Notes: generated by a model not told the origin, from the letters alone. Counted from the first letter of the stretch, positions 33,801 to 42,563 are shown. The stretch is DNA of 64,000 nt from Flavobacterium seoulense (GCF_000695795.1 NZ_JNCA01000029.1:1-64000), one strand, 5' to 3'. Numbers and translations: made by a program.

Positions 33801-34481
33801 GGCAGTTTTTGGAGCAAATTGTTGCACTTTTGGTCCTTTTACAAAAGCCACATTGTCTTTGTAAGCCGAAACAATGTCGTTAGGATTTTCCTGAGATGTT
33901 TTCTTGATTAATTTGAAAAGAGAAGTTTCTTTTTCTTCACCGTCAATTACAAAAGTTCCGTTGAAAATCTTGTGACGACAGTGCTCTGAATTAGCCTGAG
34001 AGAAAGCAAATATTTCAGAATCAGTTAGTTTTCTGCCTAATTTGGTAGCTAAGTTATCTAAATATTCAACTTCTTCAATACTTAAAGCCAAACCTTCCTG
34101 TTTGTTATAAGCATCAATATTATCAATTTCTAAAATTGGTTCCGGTTGAATATTGATAGTGAAAATATCCTGATTCAACTCGGTATATTTTTGCGAAAGC
34201 ATCGGGTCAAAATCAGTGAAATCAGCCGATACTTTGTAGAATTCTTCGATACGAATGATTCCTGAAATCCCCATGTTTTGAGTAATTTCTACAGCGTTGG
34301 TACTCCAAGGCGTAATCATAGTGGCGCGAGGACCAACAAAAAAATCCGTCAATACGGATTTCTCTATCTTATTTGCATTGGCAAAAAGCCAGTTTAGTTT
34401 AGAAATATCTTGAGCCGAAATTTCGCCTTGCGTTTGTACGGCAAAAATTGCGTTGCTTTGGTTTTCAAAGAAATGAATCAT
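30828..34481 (-). CDS. purL: Phosphoribosylformylglycinamidine synthase (single-chain)
   Basis: This is the fourth step of purine synthesis: FGAR plus glutamine and ATP give FGAM. The 1,217-residue single chain includes the linker and synthetase halves (FSQANSEHCRHKIFNGTF, then AETHNFPTTVEPFNGAATG and the repeat VPTGKDSLSM-like IPTGKDSLSMKQK). The C-terminal glutaminase has nucleophile Cys in GICNGCQLFMEL and catalytic His and Glu near the end (PHIERSVFQWNW). It is the proteobacterial-type long enzyme, not the split PurLQS. It has a consensus promoter and a strong terminator, so it is a single-gene unit. Confidence 0.97.
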   Translation of the reverse strand: MIHFFENQSNAIFAVQTQGEISAQDISKLNWLFANANKIEKSVLTDFFVGPRATMITPWSTNAVEITQNMGISGIIRIEEFYKVSADFTDFDPMLSQKYTELNQDIFTINIQPEPILEIDNIDAYNKQEGLALSIEEVEYLDNLATKLGRKLTDSEIFAFSQANSEHCRHKIFNGTFVIDGEEKETSLFKLIKKTSQENPNDIVSAYKDNVAFVKGPKVQQFAPKTADKADFYEVKEFDSVISLKAETHNFPTTVEPFNGAATGSGGEIRDRLAGGQGSLPLAGTAVYMTSYSRLEEERPWENAVAERKWLYQTPMDILIKASNGASDFGNKFGQPLITGSVLTFEHEENDRKIGYDKVIMQAGGIGYGKLDQAIKHKPQEGDKIVILGGENYRIGMGGAAVSSADTGAFGSGIELNAIQRSNPEMQKRAANAIRGLVESDNNPIVSIHDHGAGGHLNCLSELVEETGGLIDLDKLPVGDPTLSSKEIIGNESQERMGLVIGQKDIDTLQRIADRERSPMYEVGDVTGDHRFTFESKTNGAKPMDYALEDFFGSSPKTVMTDKTIDYNYKNLDYSKDKIATYLEQVLQLEAVASKDWLTNKVDRCVGGKVAKQQTAGPLQLPLNNCGVMALDFQGKEGIATSIGHAPIASLIDPVAGTRTAIAESLSNIVWAPIKDGLKGVSLSANWMWACKNEGEDARLYAAVKACSDFAIELGINIPTGKDSLSMKQKYPNDEVIAPGTVIISAAGNCTDIRKVVEPVLQRDGDSIYYINLSQDDFKLGGSSFAQILNTIGNETPTIKDAAFFKKAFNTVQELILDNQIVAGHDIGSGGLITTLLEMCFADVNLGAKIDFSVFEEKDIIKYLFAENIGIVFQAKEDIALESKLNANGVSFYKLGTATNEATLNFGGCQLDIAKYRDVWFKTSFLLDQKQSKNGTAQERYDNYKNQALNFSFPAHFTGKKPEIDASKPRPKAAIIREKGSNSEREMANAMYLAGFDVKDIHMTDLISGRENLEDVQFIGAVGGFSNSDVLGSAKGWAGAFKYNEKANTALKNFFKREDTLSVGICNGCQLFMELEVINPEHEIHGKMLHNNSHKHESIFTSVTVQENNSVMLSTLAGTTLGVWVSHGEGKFNLPMGEENYNIVGKYGYDSYPANPNGSDFNTAMLCDATGRHLVTMPHIERSVFQWNWANYPANRNDEVTPWQEAFVNARKWIENN

Positions 34482-34507
34482 TGTTTTTTATTTGATGAAT
34501 TGCGATG

Positions 34508-34538
34508 CAAATTTAGGTTAAAAAAACAGTAACAACAA
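34508..34538 (-). promoter_or_regulatory. purL promoter
   Basis: On the minus strand TTGTTG is followed, 17 bases after the second TTG, by TAAATTTG, a consensus -33/-7 pair. It lies 27 bases before the purL ATG. The rest of the gap up to 34759 holds only degenerate dispersed-repeat words such as 'agccacagatttacacgga'. Confidence 0.7.
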
Positions 34539-34759
34539 GTGTAAAAATGACTTTTTAAAGTAGCTTTTTCACTAGTATTCAGTGTTCAGTTTACAAAAAG
34601 CAGATTGCAGAATTTAGAAAGCGGTTTAAGGCGGGCAACTTCGAAAGCTTTCTCTTTGTGCTTAATTTTTAGCCACAGATTTACACGGATAATTTCAGAT
34701 CATAAAAAAAAAGTTTCAGCGAAAGCTTTGTGTTCTTTATGGTTAAATAAAATTTAAAC

Positions 34760-36271
34760 TTATTTAGGAAACGCCATACTCTGGTAAGCACCCAAATCAG
34801 GAGGCGAAGTTCTGGTTTTTCCGTTAATGTCTAAAGGTATTGCATAAACAGGATTTCCTTTTGCGAAAGCCGCAGAAGTATTGTCGATATTCAATTTGTT
34901 TTTTGCAATATCAAGAAAACGCGGACTTTGATTTAAAATGATGTTGTTGTAATGCGCTGTCTCATTAAAATTGTATAACGAATTTGAGCTATTAGCATCC
35001 GATTTTAGTAAGCAATTATTGAATTGATACTCAAAAATAGCTGTGTTTTGTTTTTCTAAATTCAATTCATTAGCATAAGCGCCATAAATTATACAATTGT
35101 TAAAAGTGGCTTGGATTAAGTCTTTTGTTTCAGAATTTGAGTTAAATTTGTAGTTACTGATTGTTAATGCAAATTGTTGCGAACTATTCCAGTTGTTGTT
35201 AAAAGTACAATGTGTAAACTGGTAATTTCCACCGTAAGTACAAGCTAATGCTGCTTTTCCAGCGGTATTGATTACTATGTTTTCTCCTTTTATATGAGCA
35301 TTTTGAGCCAGAATTCCATAGTTGGACGAATTGTAAATCTGACTGTTTTTTATTGAAACGGTCGTTTGATCCTGATTGTCAATTCGTAAACCAATCGTAG
35401 CATTTTTTATAGTAAGATGATTGATGCTGTGATTTGTACTACCCTCACGAAGCCAGATGGTTGCCCATTGTCCCGGGATATTCGCATAATCGGCTTCAAG
35501 GCGGTCACCTTCAAAAATAATTTCGTTTTCCTGTTTATTTGTTGTTGAAGCATTTCCGTTGCATTGTAAAGTAGCTCCTTGTGGTACAATCAAGCCTGAA
35601 TTGGCATGAAAATAAACTCTGGCTCCGGCATCAAAAATGACTGTTTTCCCTTTGGGAACGGTGGCGTAACCATAAATCACATACGGTTTTTGATTGGTAA
35701 AATGCAGTTCGTTACCATTTACAGAGTCGTTTTTGTCCAAATAAAAACCACTGAATTCGGTATCATCAAAAGTGACTGTTTCGGTTTTGCCATTGCCTAG
35801 ATTTTTTGGAAATAAGAAAACAGCATCTTTTACCAGAGTGAGTAAAGCTACTTTTTGCAAATTAGTTCCGCTATCAAATTCAATATCGTCAGTGTATAAA
35901 AAATCATTAGGATTCGCATCGGAAATATTGGGAGTAGTTTCGATAAAAACATACAAACTATCCTTGGCTAACAAAGTTACATTATTGAAAATTTTGTTGT
36001 TTTCGCCTTGCATTCCGTCAACGGTCATGCGGTATTTTGAATTTAAGCCTTTGCTAAATTTAATCGTAGGAATGCTAATGTCTTCTTTACTATGATTATA
36101 CACTTTCAATACATACGTACTGGAACTAATGGTCGAAAAAACAGTATCAAGAAAAACTGTATCTCTTGAAAATACTAATTTCCCGGAGCTTAGTACTGTT
36201 GAAAAATCAGTACGGCAAGAACCAAGAGTAATCAGAATAGTGAAAATAAAAAGTAGCGAAAAGCAACGCAT
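34760..36271 (-). CDS. Lipoprotein with right-handed beta-helix
   Basis: This 503-residue outer-envelope lipoprotein has a signal and lipobox MRCFSLLFIFTILITLGSC. The first ~200 residues form beta-rich domains that recall immunoglobulin-like or DUF-type adaptors (DTVFLDTVFSTISSSTYVLK). Later comes a right-handed parallel beta-helix (residues ~225-420) with repeated short strands such as IYNSSNYGILAQNAHIKGENI and YQFTHCTFNNNW. The C-terminal AFAKGNPVYAIPLDINGKTR and DLGAYQ close the helix in the manner of 'choice-of-anchor' beta-helix proteins. No catalytic residues are evident; polysaccharide binding is a reasonable guess only. Confidence 0.82.
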   Translation of the reverse strand: MRCFSLLFIFTILITLGSCRTDFSTVLSSGKLVFSRDTVFLDTVFSTISSSTYVLKVYNHSKEDISIPTIKFSKGLNSKYRMTVDGMQGENNKIFNNVTLLAKDSLYVFIETTPNISDANPNDFLYTDDIEFDSGTNLQKVALLTLVKDAVFLFPKNLGNGKTETVTFDDTEFSGFYLDKNDSVNGNELHFTNQKPYVIYGYATVPKGKTVIFDAGARVYFHANSGLIVPQGATLQCNGNASTTNKQENEIIFEGDRLEADYANIPGQWATIWLREGSTNHSINHLTIKNATIGLRIDNQDQTTVSIKNSQIYNSSNYGILAQNAHIKGENIVINTAGKAALACTYGGNYQFTHCTFNNNWNSSQQFALTISNYKFNSNSETKDLIQATFNNCIIYGAYANELNLEKQNTAIFEYQFNNCLLKSDANSSNSLYNFNETAHYNNIILNQSPRFLDIAKNKLNIDNTSAAFAKGNPVYAIPLDINGKTRTSPPDLGAYQSMAFPK

Positions 36272-36410
36272 GGATTTTGTTTTTTTGTAAAAATAGAAAA
36301 AATCTTATTTGTTAAAACTTAATTTTAAAATCGATTGCAGAATATGCTTCTTATAAAGAGGCTAGTCTCTATTCTTTTCTTTATTTTTACAATCGATTAA
36401 AATAAAATTC

Positions 36411-36839
36411 ATGACATTCGATAAAGAAAAGATACTGGAATACTGCAATCGTATTTCGAAAAATACCTTAATGGAAACCTTAAATATTGAATATATTGAT
36501 GCTGGCGAAGGTTTTCTTATTGCTAAAATGCCTGTAAATCCAAGTGTTCATCAGCCTATGGGGTTGTTACATGGCGGAGCTTCGGTAGCATTAGCAGAAA
36601 GTGTAGGAAGCGCAGCTTCTTTTATATTCATCAATCCTGAAGTGAGTGAAGTGCGCGGTATCGAAATTTCGGCCAATCATTTAAAAGCCAAGCGTGAAGG
36701 TGTGGTTACTGCAACGGCGAGAATAATTCATCAGGGAGCGAGTATTCATTTGTGGGAAATTCGGATTGTGGACGAAAGAGATAATTTGATTTCGCTTTGT
36801 AAGCTGACCAATATGGTTTTGCCAAAAAGAAAGAAATAA
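36411..36839 (+). CDS. Hotdog-fold thioesterase, PaaI type (likely DHNA-CoA thioesterase)
   Basis: This 142-residue hotdog enzyme has the PaaI/YdiI helix MGLLHGGASVALAESVGSAA, where the Glu/Asp after LA is the catalytic acid, and GIEISANHLKAKREGVVTATA in the sheet. It lies 45 bases upstream of isochorismate synthase. In menaquinone synthesis a hotdog enzyme hydrolyses 1,4-dihydroxy-2-naphthoyl-CoA, and this neighbourhood makes that role likely. Phenylacetyl-CoA thioesterase is the main alternative, with no paa genes nearby to support it. Confidence 0.88.
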   Translation: MTFDKEKILEYCNRISKNTLMETLNIEYIDAGEGFLIAKMPVNPSVHQPMGLLHGGASVALAESVGSAASFIFINPEVSEVRGIEISANHLKAKREGVVTATARIIHQGASIHLWEIRIVDERDNLISLCKLTNMVLPKRKK

Positions 36840-36884
36840 GGAATAGATTTTTGAAGAAAAACGAATCTTTAATATACTACTATT

Positions 36885-37946
36885 ATGATTGATTTTTTTA
36901 TAAAAGTAAAACAGCAAGAAGCCCAGGAATTACCATTTGTCATTTATAAAAAGCCTTATAAAACTGAGGTGAGAGGTTTTTTTCAAAAAAACGACCATCT
37001 TTATTTTGCTGAAACTTTAGATGAAACCGGTTTTGTATTTGCTCCTTTCAATGGCAACCAAATGATATTGATTCCTAAAAATCAATCGGTAATTTGGGAG
37101 GCTGATATTACTTCTTTGGATGAAAATCAAAAAGAAGATTTTGTGTATTCAGAAAATGGTCAGGAAAAAGCACGTTTCGAAAATTTGATTCAAAAAGCCA
37201 TTGATGCTATTGAAAAAGGCGATTTTACCAAAGTAGTTTTGTCCCGAAAAGAAATCTTAGAAGTACCCAATTTTGATTTGGTAACCGTTTTTACAAGATT
37301 AATTCAGCGTTTTCCTAATGTTTTTTGTTATTGCTGGTACCACCCAAAAATAGGACTGTGGATGGGAGCGACTCCTGAACGATTACTGAAAGCCAGCCGC
37401 AAAAAGTTTTGTACAATGGCATTAGCAGGAACACAAAATTTTAACGGTACTGCCGAAGTAGTCTGGGAACAAAAAGAAATTGCCGAGCAGCAATACGTAA
37501 CCGATTTTATATTAGAAAACCTCAAAGGATTAACTTCAGAGGTAGCGATTTCCAGTCCGTATACCGTTCAGGCGGGAAATGTGTTGCACATTAAGACTGA
37601 TATTGAGGGAATCATCAATAAAACATCTAAATTGAATCAGGTAGTTTCTGTTTTGCATCCTACGCCTGCAGTTTGTGGTTTACCCAAAGATTTAGCGAAA
37701 GAATTCATTTTAGAAAATGAAAATTACGATCGAAAGTATTATACCGGTTTTTTAGGCGAATTGAACAAAAAGGATTTTACTGAGAAAAAACAAAAATCTG
37801 ATTTGTATGTGAATTTACGTTGCATGCAAATTAAAGGGCAAAAAGCACATTTATACATGGGGTGCGGAATTACGAAAGAAAGTATTCCTGAAAAAGAATG
37901 GAAAGAAAGCGTGAACAAGTCGATGACGATGAAGAGCGTACTTTGA
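36885..37946 (+). CDS. menF: Isochorismate synthase
   Basis: This 353-residue chorismate-utilising enzyme converts chorismate to isochorismate, the first committed step of menaquinone (or siderophore) synthesis. The C-terminal chorismate-binding core is intact: DFTKVVLSRKEIL, GATPERLLKASRKKF, LAGTQNFNG, LHPTPAVCGLPKD and YTGFLGELNKKDF, with LRCMQIKGQKAHLYMGCGIT near the end. The N-terminal ~90 residues are short and divergent, as in Bacteroidota MenF. The menD step does not follow; the next gene is bshB1. No siderophore genes are near, so menaquinone is preferred. Confidence 0.92.
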   Translation: MIDFFIKVKQQEAQELPFVIYKKPYKTEVRGFFQKNDHLYFAETLDETGFVFAPFNGNQMILIPKNQSVIWEADITSLDENQKEDFVYSENGQEKARFENLIQKAIDAIEKGDFTKVVLSRKEILEVPNFDLVTVFTRLIQRFPNVFCYCWYHPKIGLWMGATPERLLKASRKKFCTMALAGTQNFNGTAEVVWEQKEIAEQQYVTDFILENLKGLTSEVAISSPYTVQAGNVLHIKTDIEGIINKTSKLNQVVSVLHPTPAVCGLPKDLAKEFILENENYDRKYYTGFLGELNKKDFTEKKQKSDLYVNLRCMQIKGQKAHLYMGCGITKESIPEKEWKESVNKSMTMKSVL

Positions 37947-38057
37947 AGTTAGAGGTTAGAAGTTAGGGGGTAGAGGTTAAGATTATAAGATGGAAGTCAG
38001 ATTTTAGAAAGCAAAAATTAAAACATTAAGGAATAACACAATAAAACTCCGTACAGT

Positions 38058-38088
38058 CTCCCCTTCCTTTGGAGGGGGCTGGGGGAGG
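38058..38088. repeat. CCCCTCC-type hairpin repeat
   Basis: 'ctccccttcctttggagggg' followed by 'gctgggggagg' is an inverted G/C-rich intergenic element. Versions of it are common in Bacteroidota, and two others lie in the thr operon (48813-48846 and 48888-48914). It sits directly before the bshB1 start, so it may affect that gene's translation. Confidence 0.7.
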
Positions 38089-38101
38089 AAAAAAAGAAAT
38101 A

Positions 38102-38818
38102 ATGAAATTAGACATATTAGCGTTTGGAGCGCATCCTGATGATGTAGAATTAGGTTGTGCCGGAACAATTTTAAAAGAAGTTTCCTTAGGGAAAAAAGTG
38201 GGTATTGTAGATTTAACCCGAGGCGAATTAGGAACACGTGGTTCGGCGGAAATTAGAGATCAGGAGGCGAGTGCTGCTGCAAAAATATTAGGTGTTTCGG
38301 TTAGAGAGAATCTGAACATGAGAGATGGTTTTTTCGTTAACGATGAAGCACACCAAATCGAGATTATCAAAATGATTCGAAAGTACCAACCTGAAATCGT
38401 TTTGTGTAATGCTGTTGAAGACCGTCATATTGACCATGGAAAAGGAAGTAAATTAGTTTCGGATGCTTGTTTTTTATCAGGTTTGATGAAAATAGAAACG
38501 GAGCTTGATGGAGAACCGCAAACTGCTTGGCGCCCTAAGTTGGTTTATCATTATATTCAGTGGAAAAACCTCGAACCTGACTTTGTGGTAGACATTACAG
38601 GATTTACCGATAAGAAGATTGAAGCTATTTTAGCTTACCGTTCTCAGTTTTATGATCCAAATTCTACCGAACCAGAGTCGCCAATTACCTCTAAAAACTT
38701 CTTTGAAAGCTTAAATTATCGTTCAAGAGACTTAGGCAGGCTTGTAGGTTTAGAATTTGCCGAAGGTTTTACAGTAGAAAGGTGTTTGGCCGTCAGTAGT
38801 TTAGCAGATTTACTGTAA
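38102..38818 (+). CDS. bshB1: Bacillithiol biosynthesis deacetylase BshB1
   Basis: This 238-residue LmbE/PIG-L-type metallo-deacetylase removes acetyl from GlcNAc-malate to give GlcN-malate, the second step of bacillithiol synthesis. Motifs: FGAHPDDVELGC (AHPDD zinc site) at residues ~7-18, DLTRGELGTRGS, and RHIDHGKGSKLV for the third ligand region. I start at ATG 38102 because the 11 codons upstream come from the G-rich hairpin repeat and are unlikely to be coding. No bshA or bshC is in the window, so the pathway must be completed elsewhere. Confidence 0.95.
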   Translation: MKLDILAFGAHPDDVELGCAGTILKEVSLGKKVGIVDLTRGELGTRGSAEIRDQEASAAAKILGVSVRENLNMRDGFFVNDEAHQIEIIKMIRKYQPEIVLCNAVEDRHIDHGKGSKLVSDACFLSGLMKIETELDGEPQTAWRPKLVYHYIQWKNLEPDFVVDITGFTDKKIEAILAYRSQFYDPNSTEPESPITSKNFFESLNYRSRDLGRLVGLEFAEGFTVERCLAVSSLADLL

Positions 38819-38845
38819 AATTATTAATTTTTTTTGCTCAAATAG

Positions 38846-38876
38846 TTTGTAGAAGTCAATAAACGTTGTATATTTG
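38846..38876 (+). promoter_or_regulatory. tRNA-His promoter
   Basis: TTTG, 19 bases, then TATATTTG is a perfect match to the flavobacterial promoter. It puts the transcription start about ten bases before the tRNA. Confidence 0.8.
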
Positions 38877-38892
38877 CACTCGCAAAGCAAAT

Positions 38893-38967
38893 GGTGGTTG
38901 TAGCTCAGCTGGTTAGAGCATCGGTTTGTGGTGCCGAGGGTCGCCGGTTCGAACCCGGTCATCCACC
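38893..38967 (+). tRNA. tRNA-His (anticodon GTG)
   Basis: The cloverleaf is complete: acceptor GTGGTTG preceded by the extra G(-1) at 38893 that is specific to tRNA-His and faces C73; D-arm GCTC/GAGC; anticodon stem TCGGT/GCCGA with loop TTGTGGT (anticodon GTG); T-arm GCCGG/CCGGT with TTCGAAC loop. The acceptor stem has one T-T mismatch. A CCA end is not encoded. Confidence 0.95.
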
Positions 38968-38974
38968 CAAAAGC

Positions 38975-39005
38975 AAAAGCCTCTTCGAAAGAAGAGGCTT
39001 TTTTT
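38975..39005 (+). terminator. tRNA-His terminator
   Basis: A 12-bp perfect stem (AAAAGCCTCTTC / GAAGAGGCTTTT) with a GAAA loop and seven Ts follows the tRNA by seven bases. Confidence 0.93.
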
Positions 39006-39076
39006 GTATCTATAATTTTGAGTAGTTTTCGAATTATTTTATGCCAATTTTAAACTTGTTGAAATCCATTCGAATT

Positions 39077-40279
39077 TTAATTTTTGGGTAAATAGATAAT
39101 AAATTGAGAACCAATATCCACATTGCTTTTTCCTTCAATCCATCCGCCGTGGTTTTCGATAATGGTTTTGCAAATAGCTAATCCTATTCCGGTTCCCAGA
39201 AACTCATCTTTGCTGTGCAAGCGTTTAAAAACTTCAAATATTTGGTATTTGTATTCGTCTTTAAAGCCAATTCCGTTATCTTTTATTGTAATGGCATAGA
39301 ATGAATCTGACGTTGTTGCTACAGGAATCTGGAACTCATTTGAATTAATCACTTCTGCAGTAATGTGTATAGATGGTGCAATGTCATTTTTACTATATTT
39401 TAAAGCATTATCCAGAATATTGATAATTACCTGAGTAATTAAAATTTTTGAAGCTTTTACAACAGGCAAATCGTCAATAGTAATTGTGGCTTTTTTTTGT
39501 TCGATGATGTGACTGAAATAATCTGTAATATCAACCAAAACTTCATTTAAATCACAGTTTTCAAAAATGACTTTGCTGTGCTTTGAAATAGAAAAGTTAT
39601 GAATAGCATCAATTAAATTGCGCATTCGATCAGTCGATTTTAGAATTCGATTGAAATGAACATGCGATTCATCAATGTTTTTTTCTTTTTCGAGAATAAG
39701 CTTACTAAACATTTGTATTTTACGCAAAGGTTCTTGTAAATCGTGGCTTACAATGCGGTTGAAAGTAGCCAGTTCGATATTAGTTTTTTCTAACTGGATA
39801 TTTTTGTCAAGCAATTCTTCGGTACGGATTTTTACTTTTTCTTCTAGCGAATTATTAAGGGCAATAATTTCATCTTCGGCTTTTTTTTGTGCAGTGATAT
39901 CTCTCGAAACGGATAATAACTGATAAATACCATTGGTGGGCGAACCTACAGGTGTTATCGTAATGTGCCACCATCTGGGATTTCCTTTGGCTGTTGGACA
40001 AAATGCCGAAAATTCGGTTGCTTTACCCTGTAAAGCAGTTTCGACAGATTGTTTAACTAAGTTTTTGTTTTCATCACCCCATAAATCCCACCATACCTGA
40101 TTTTTAAAATGATTAAAATCGTCAATTTCCATTTGACACAATCCATTAAAGTTCATGAACTGTAATCGGCCTTCTACATCTAGAATTTTTAGGCAATCAG
40201 GACTGCTTTCAAGCATAATTTTATTGAAAGCCTCACTTTTTTCCAGTTTAATTTCTTCTAGTGTTTTATCGGTAAGCAT
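39077..40279 (-). CDS. PAS-domain sensor histidine kinase
   Basis: This 400-residue soluble histidine kinase has one PAS/PAC domain at about 15-135 (MLESSPDCLKILDVEGRLQF, ending SVSRDITAQKKAEDE) and a coiled coil at ~137-170. A HisKA dimerisation domain has phospho-acceptor H179 in FNRIVSHDLQEPLRK, and the HATPase domain has N-box ILDNALKYSKND, G1 KDNGIGF and G2 GTGIGLAICKTI. There are no membrane helices, so it senses a cytoplasmic signal. There is no adjacent response regulator; it is an orphan kinase, possibly acting on a CheY-like or phytochrome-type partner elsewhere. Confidence 0.92.
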   Translation of the reverse strand: MLTDKTLEEIKLEKSEAFNKIMLESSPDCLKILDVEGRLQFMNFNGLCQMEIDDFNHFKNQVWWDLWGDENKNLVKQSVETALQGKATEFSAFCPTAKGNPRWWHITITPVGSPTNGIYQLLSVSRDITAQKKAEDEIIALNNSLEEKVKIRTEELLDKNIQLEKTNIELATFNRIVSHDLQEPLRKIQMFSKLILEKEKNIDESHVHFNRILKSTDRMRNLIDAIHNFSISKHSKVIFENCDLNEVLVDITDYFSHIIEQKKATITIDDLPVVKASKILITQVIINILDNALKYSKNDIAPSIHITAEVINSNEFQIPVATTSDSFYAITIKDNGIGFKDEYKYQIFEVFKRLHSKDEFLGTGIGLAICKTIIENHGGWIEGKSNVDIGSQFIIYLPKN

Positions 40280-40539
40280 AGTAGTTTGTAAGTTGTACCT
40301 TTAGTTGTATTATTGTAAACATACAAAAATTGCTTAAAAATGTTCGTTCAACGTTTGTTAAAATAAGTTTCGTTTTTTCATTTGTATCTTGATCTTTTTT
40401 AAAAGTTTGATAAAAGTCAGATAAAATTAAGAATATTCCCATTCATAGTTATTGGGAAAACATTAGCAGATTATTAACGGAATTTGCTGGTTGCTATTTC
40501 TAACTTTATAAAAATGATAAAATTTAAAATTTAGATATT

Positions 40540-41325
40540 ATGAAAGATCAGGTAATTATTATAACGGGTGCTGCAATGGGTTTAGGTTTTGCTGCTGCCG
40601 AAGAATTGGCTAAAAAAGGTGCTAATTTGGTATTAGTAGATTATAATGACGAAAGTTTAGATAAGGCGGCTGAAGACCTGAAAAAAAACTATTCGGGAAT
40701 AAAAATTGTAACGGTAAAAGCAGATGTTTCTAATGAAGAACAGGTAAAAAACTATGTTGATACCGCTGTAAAGGAGTTTGGACGTATCGACGGTTTGTAC
40801 AACAATGCAGGTATTGAAGGAAAACAGGCTTCGATTACCGAATATGATTTGGATATCTTTAAGAAAGTAATTGATATTAACTTGATGGGCGTGTATTATG
40901 GTTTACGCTATGTGATTCCTGTGATGCAAAAGCAAAAATACGGCCGTATTGTAAATGTCGCCTCTGTGGGAGGAATTAGAGGAGTGCTAAATCAAATGCC
41001 GTATGTTGCCAGTAAACATGCCGTTTCGGGAATGACTAAAAATGCAGCGGTGGAATATGGTAAAGACGGAATTCTAACCAATGCTATTGCGCCAGGAGCT
41101 ATTTTGACTCCAATGGTGGCTGAAGCTTTTAAGCAGGTGAATCCCGAAAATCCTAAAGCTGCCGAAGAACAATATGCAAAACACAATCCAACCAGAGCTT
41201 TGGGAGATCCAAAAGACGTTGGTAAATTAGTAGCTTTCTTAATCAGTAAAGACAACGGCTATGTGAGTGGGCAAACCATTGCGATTGATGGCGGAGAATC
41301 TAATATGTATGGAAATGCCGAATAA
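40540..41325 (+). CDS. SDR-family oxidoreductase
   Basis: This 261-residue short-chain dehydrogenase has the nucleotide-binding loop TGAAMGLGFA (about 8-17), NNAG at ~88-91, the catalytic Ser in NVASVGG and the active pair YVASKHA (Tyr and Lys, about 155-159). It resembles glucose-1-dehydrogenase/FabG-like SDRs. The N-terminal acidic residue after the second strand (LVDYND) suggests NAD(H) preference. The substrate cannot be determined and it stands alone with its own terminator. Confidence 0.92.
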   Translation: MKDQVIIITGAAMGLGFAAAEELAKKGANLVLVDYNDESLDKAAEDLKKNYSGIKIVTVKADVSNEEQVKNYVDTAVKEFGRIDGLYNNAGIEGKQASITEYDLDIFKKVIDINLMGVYYGLRYVIPVMQKQKYGRIVNVASVGGIRGVLNQMPYVASKHAVSGMTKNAAVEYGKDGILTNAIAPGAILTPMVAEAFKQVNPENPKAAEEQYAKHNPTRALGDPKDVGKLVAFLISKDNGYVSGQTIAIDGGESNMYGNAE

Positions 41326-41348
41326 GGTTTAAAAATTATTAAAATACG

Positions 41349-41383
41349 AAAGCTACATCTTTTTTAAAATGTAGCTTTTTTTA
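41349..41383 (+). terminator. SDR gene terminator
   Basis: The 10-bp stem AAAGCTACAT / ATGTAGCTTT is followed by a T-run. Confidence 0.88.
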
Positions 41384-41467
41384 TGTTTTTATCCGATGAT
41401 TTCAGCAATTTATATGTAAATTAGTGACTAGAATTCTGATAAAATATTTAACTAAAATAGTATTACT

Positions 41468-41947
41468 ATGAAAAATCTAGGTTTGTGTTGCTTGTTATTG
41501 GCAGGTATGGTATTCCAAAGTTGTAAAGATGAAAAAGCAAAAGATACTACAACCACTGCTGCCAAGGATGAAAAACCAATAAGCGTAAACTGTTATAAAG
41601 CTGTGTATGAAAATGATACCATCGAATTAAAAATAAATACCCTGAAGGACGGAAAAGTTTCGGGAGATATGGTAATGAAAGTATATGCCATGACCGAAAG
41701 AGTAGGAGATATCGAGGGAGCATTCCGTGGCGATACCTTATTTGCAGATTATAGTTTTATTCAGGGGAAAAATGAAAAAGCAACTTTCAAAAATCCGTTG
41801 GCGATATTAAAAAGAGGCGATACGCTTGTGTTAGGTAATGGTGAAATAGAAACTTATTTAGGACGTTCTTATTTTGCTAAAGGAAAACCAATTGATTTTG
41901 ACAATGTAAAATATAAATTCTTAGCTGTTGACTGCGTAGCTAAATAA
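41468..41947 (+). CDS. Lipoprotein, hypothetical
   Basis: This 159-residue protein has a lipoprotein signal (MKNLGLCCLLLAGMVFQSC, acyl-Cys at about 19). A Thr/Ala-rich linker (KDTTTTAAKDEKP) follows, and then a small beta-barrel-like domain with YKAVYENDTIELKIN and GDIEGAFRGDTLFADYSFIQ. The pattern 'G.L.A.Y.f..' is frequent in Bacteroidota lipoproteins of unknown function. It is a single-gene unit with a long terminator. Confidence 0.85.
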   Translation: MKNLGLCCLLLAGMVFQSCKDEKAKDTTTTAAKDEKPISVNCYKAVYENDTIELKINTLKDGKVSGDMVMKVYAMTERVGDIEGAFRGDTLFADYSFIQGKNEKATFKNPLAILKRGDTLVLGNGEIETYLGRSYFAKGKPIDFDNVKYKFLAVDCVAK

Positions 41948-41975
41948 TACAAAATAGTTTTAGCAAGATCACAAT

Positions 41976-42015
41976 AAAAAAACTGCCATACGAATGAATT
42001 GTATGGCAGTTTTTG
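41976..42015. terminator. Bidirectional terminator
   Basis: The inverted repeat AACTGCCATAC / GTATGGCAGTT with A- and T-runs on both sides lies between the convergent lipoprotein (+) and VOC-protein (-) genes and can serve both. Confidence 0.9.
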
Positions 42016-42069
42016 TTTTAAAGAGTATAACCGAAAATAGATTAATTTTATTTTTTATAGAAAGGAAAA

Positions 42070-42465
42070 CTACATTCCGGGCCAATATAGAAAATTGAAT
42101 TTATGACCATCAGGATCAGCAAAACCAAAGGTATAGCCAACTTCAAATTTTTCGGGTTCACAAAAAATAGTGCCGCCTATTTGTTTTACTTTTTCATGCC
42201 ATTGATCCACTTCTTCAACACTCTTAGCCGATAAAGAAAAGATAATTTCGTTTTCATTTTTAGCATTGGTAATTTTGCCATTTAAAGCTTTTTCGAATCT
42301 TTTAGGTAAGAAAAAGTTAATTACAAAATTATTTTCTGCAACAGTAAAACTTACGAGTTCGGGAGTTTCATGTCCGTTTTTTTTGAAACCCAAACCCGTG
42401 TAAAATTCAATTGTTTTTTGCAAATCATGCGAAACCAGATTCGCCCATATCATTTTAGTTTCCAT
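42070..42465 (-). CDS. VOC-family protein (glyoxalase/bleomycin-resistance fold)
   Basis: This 131-residue vicinal-oxygen-chelate protein has MIWANLVSHDLQKTIEFYTG, which begins the first beta-alpha-beta unit, and EVGYTFGFADPDGHKFNFLY, the usual end with the Glu/His metal-ligand region. Such stand-alone VOC proteins include fosfomycin- or bleomycin-type resistance proteins and many of unknown function. There is no decisive context. The final residues (YWPGM) are complete, with the stop just before the bidirectional terminator. Confidence 0.88.
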   Translation of the reverse strand: METKMIWANLVSHDLQKTIEFYTGLGFKKNGHETPELVSFTVAENNFVINFFLPKRFEKALNGKITNAKNENEIIFSLSAKSVEEVDQWHEKVKQIGGTIFCEPEKFEVGYTFGFADPDGHKFNFLYWPGM

Positions 42466-42563
42466 ATACTTTAGCTTTTTAGATAATAATTAAAGTTAAT
42501 GAAATAAGCTTATATTATTTGTTTAGTTAACAAAGAAAAAGGATTCGTGTAAAAGTGTTGGTA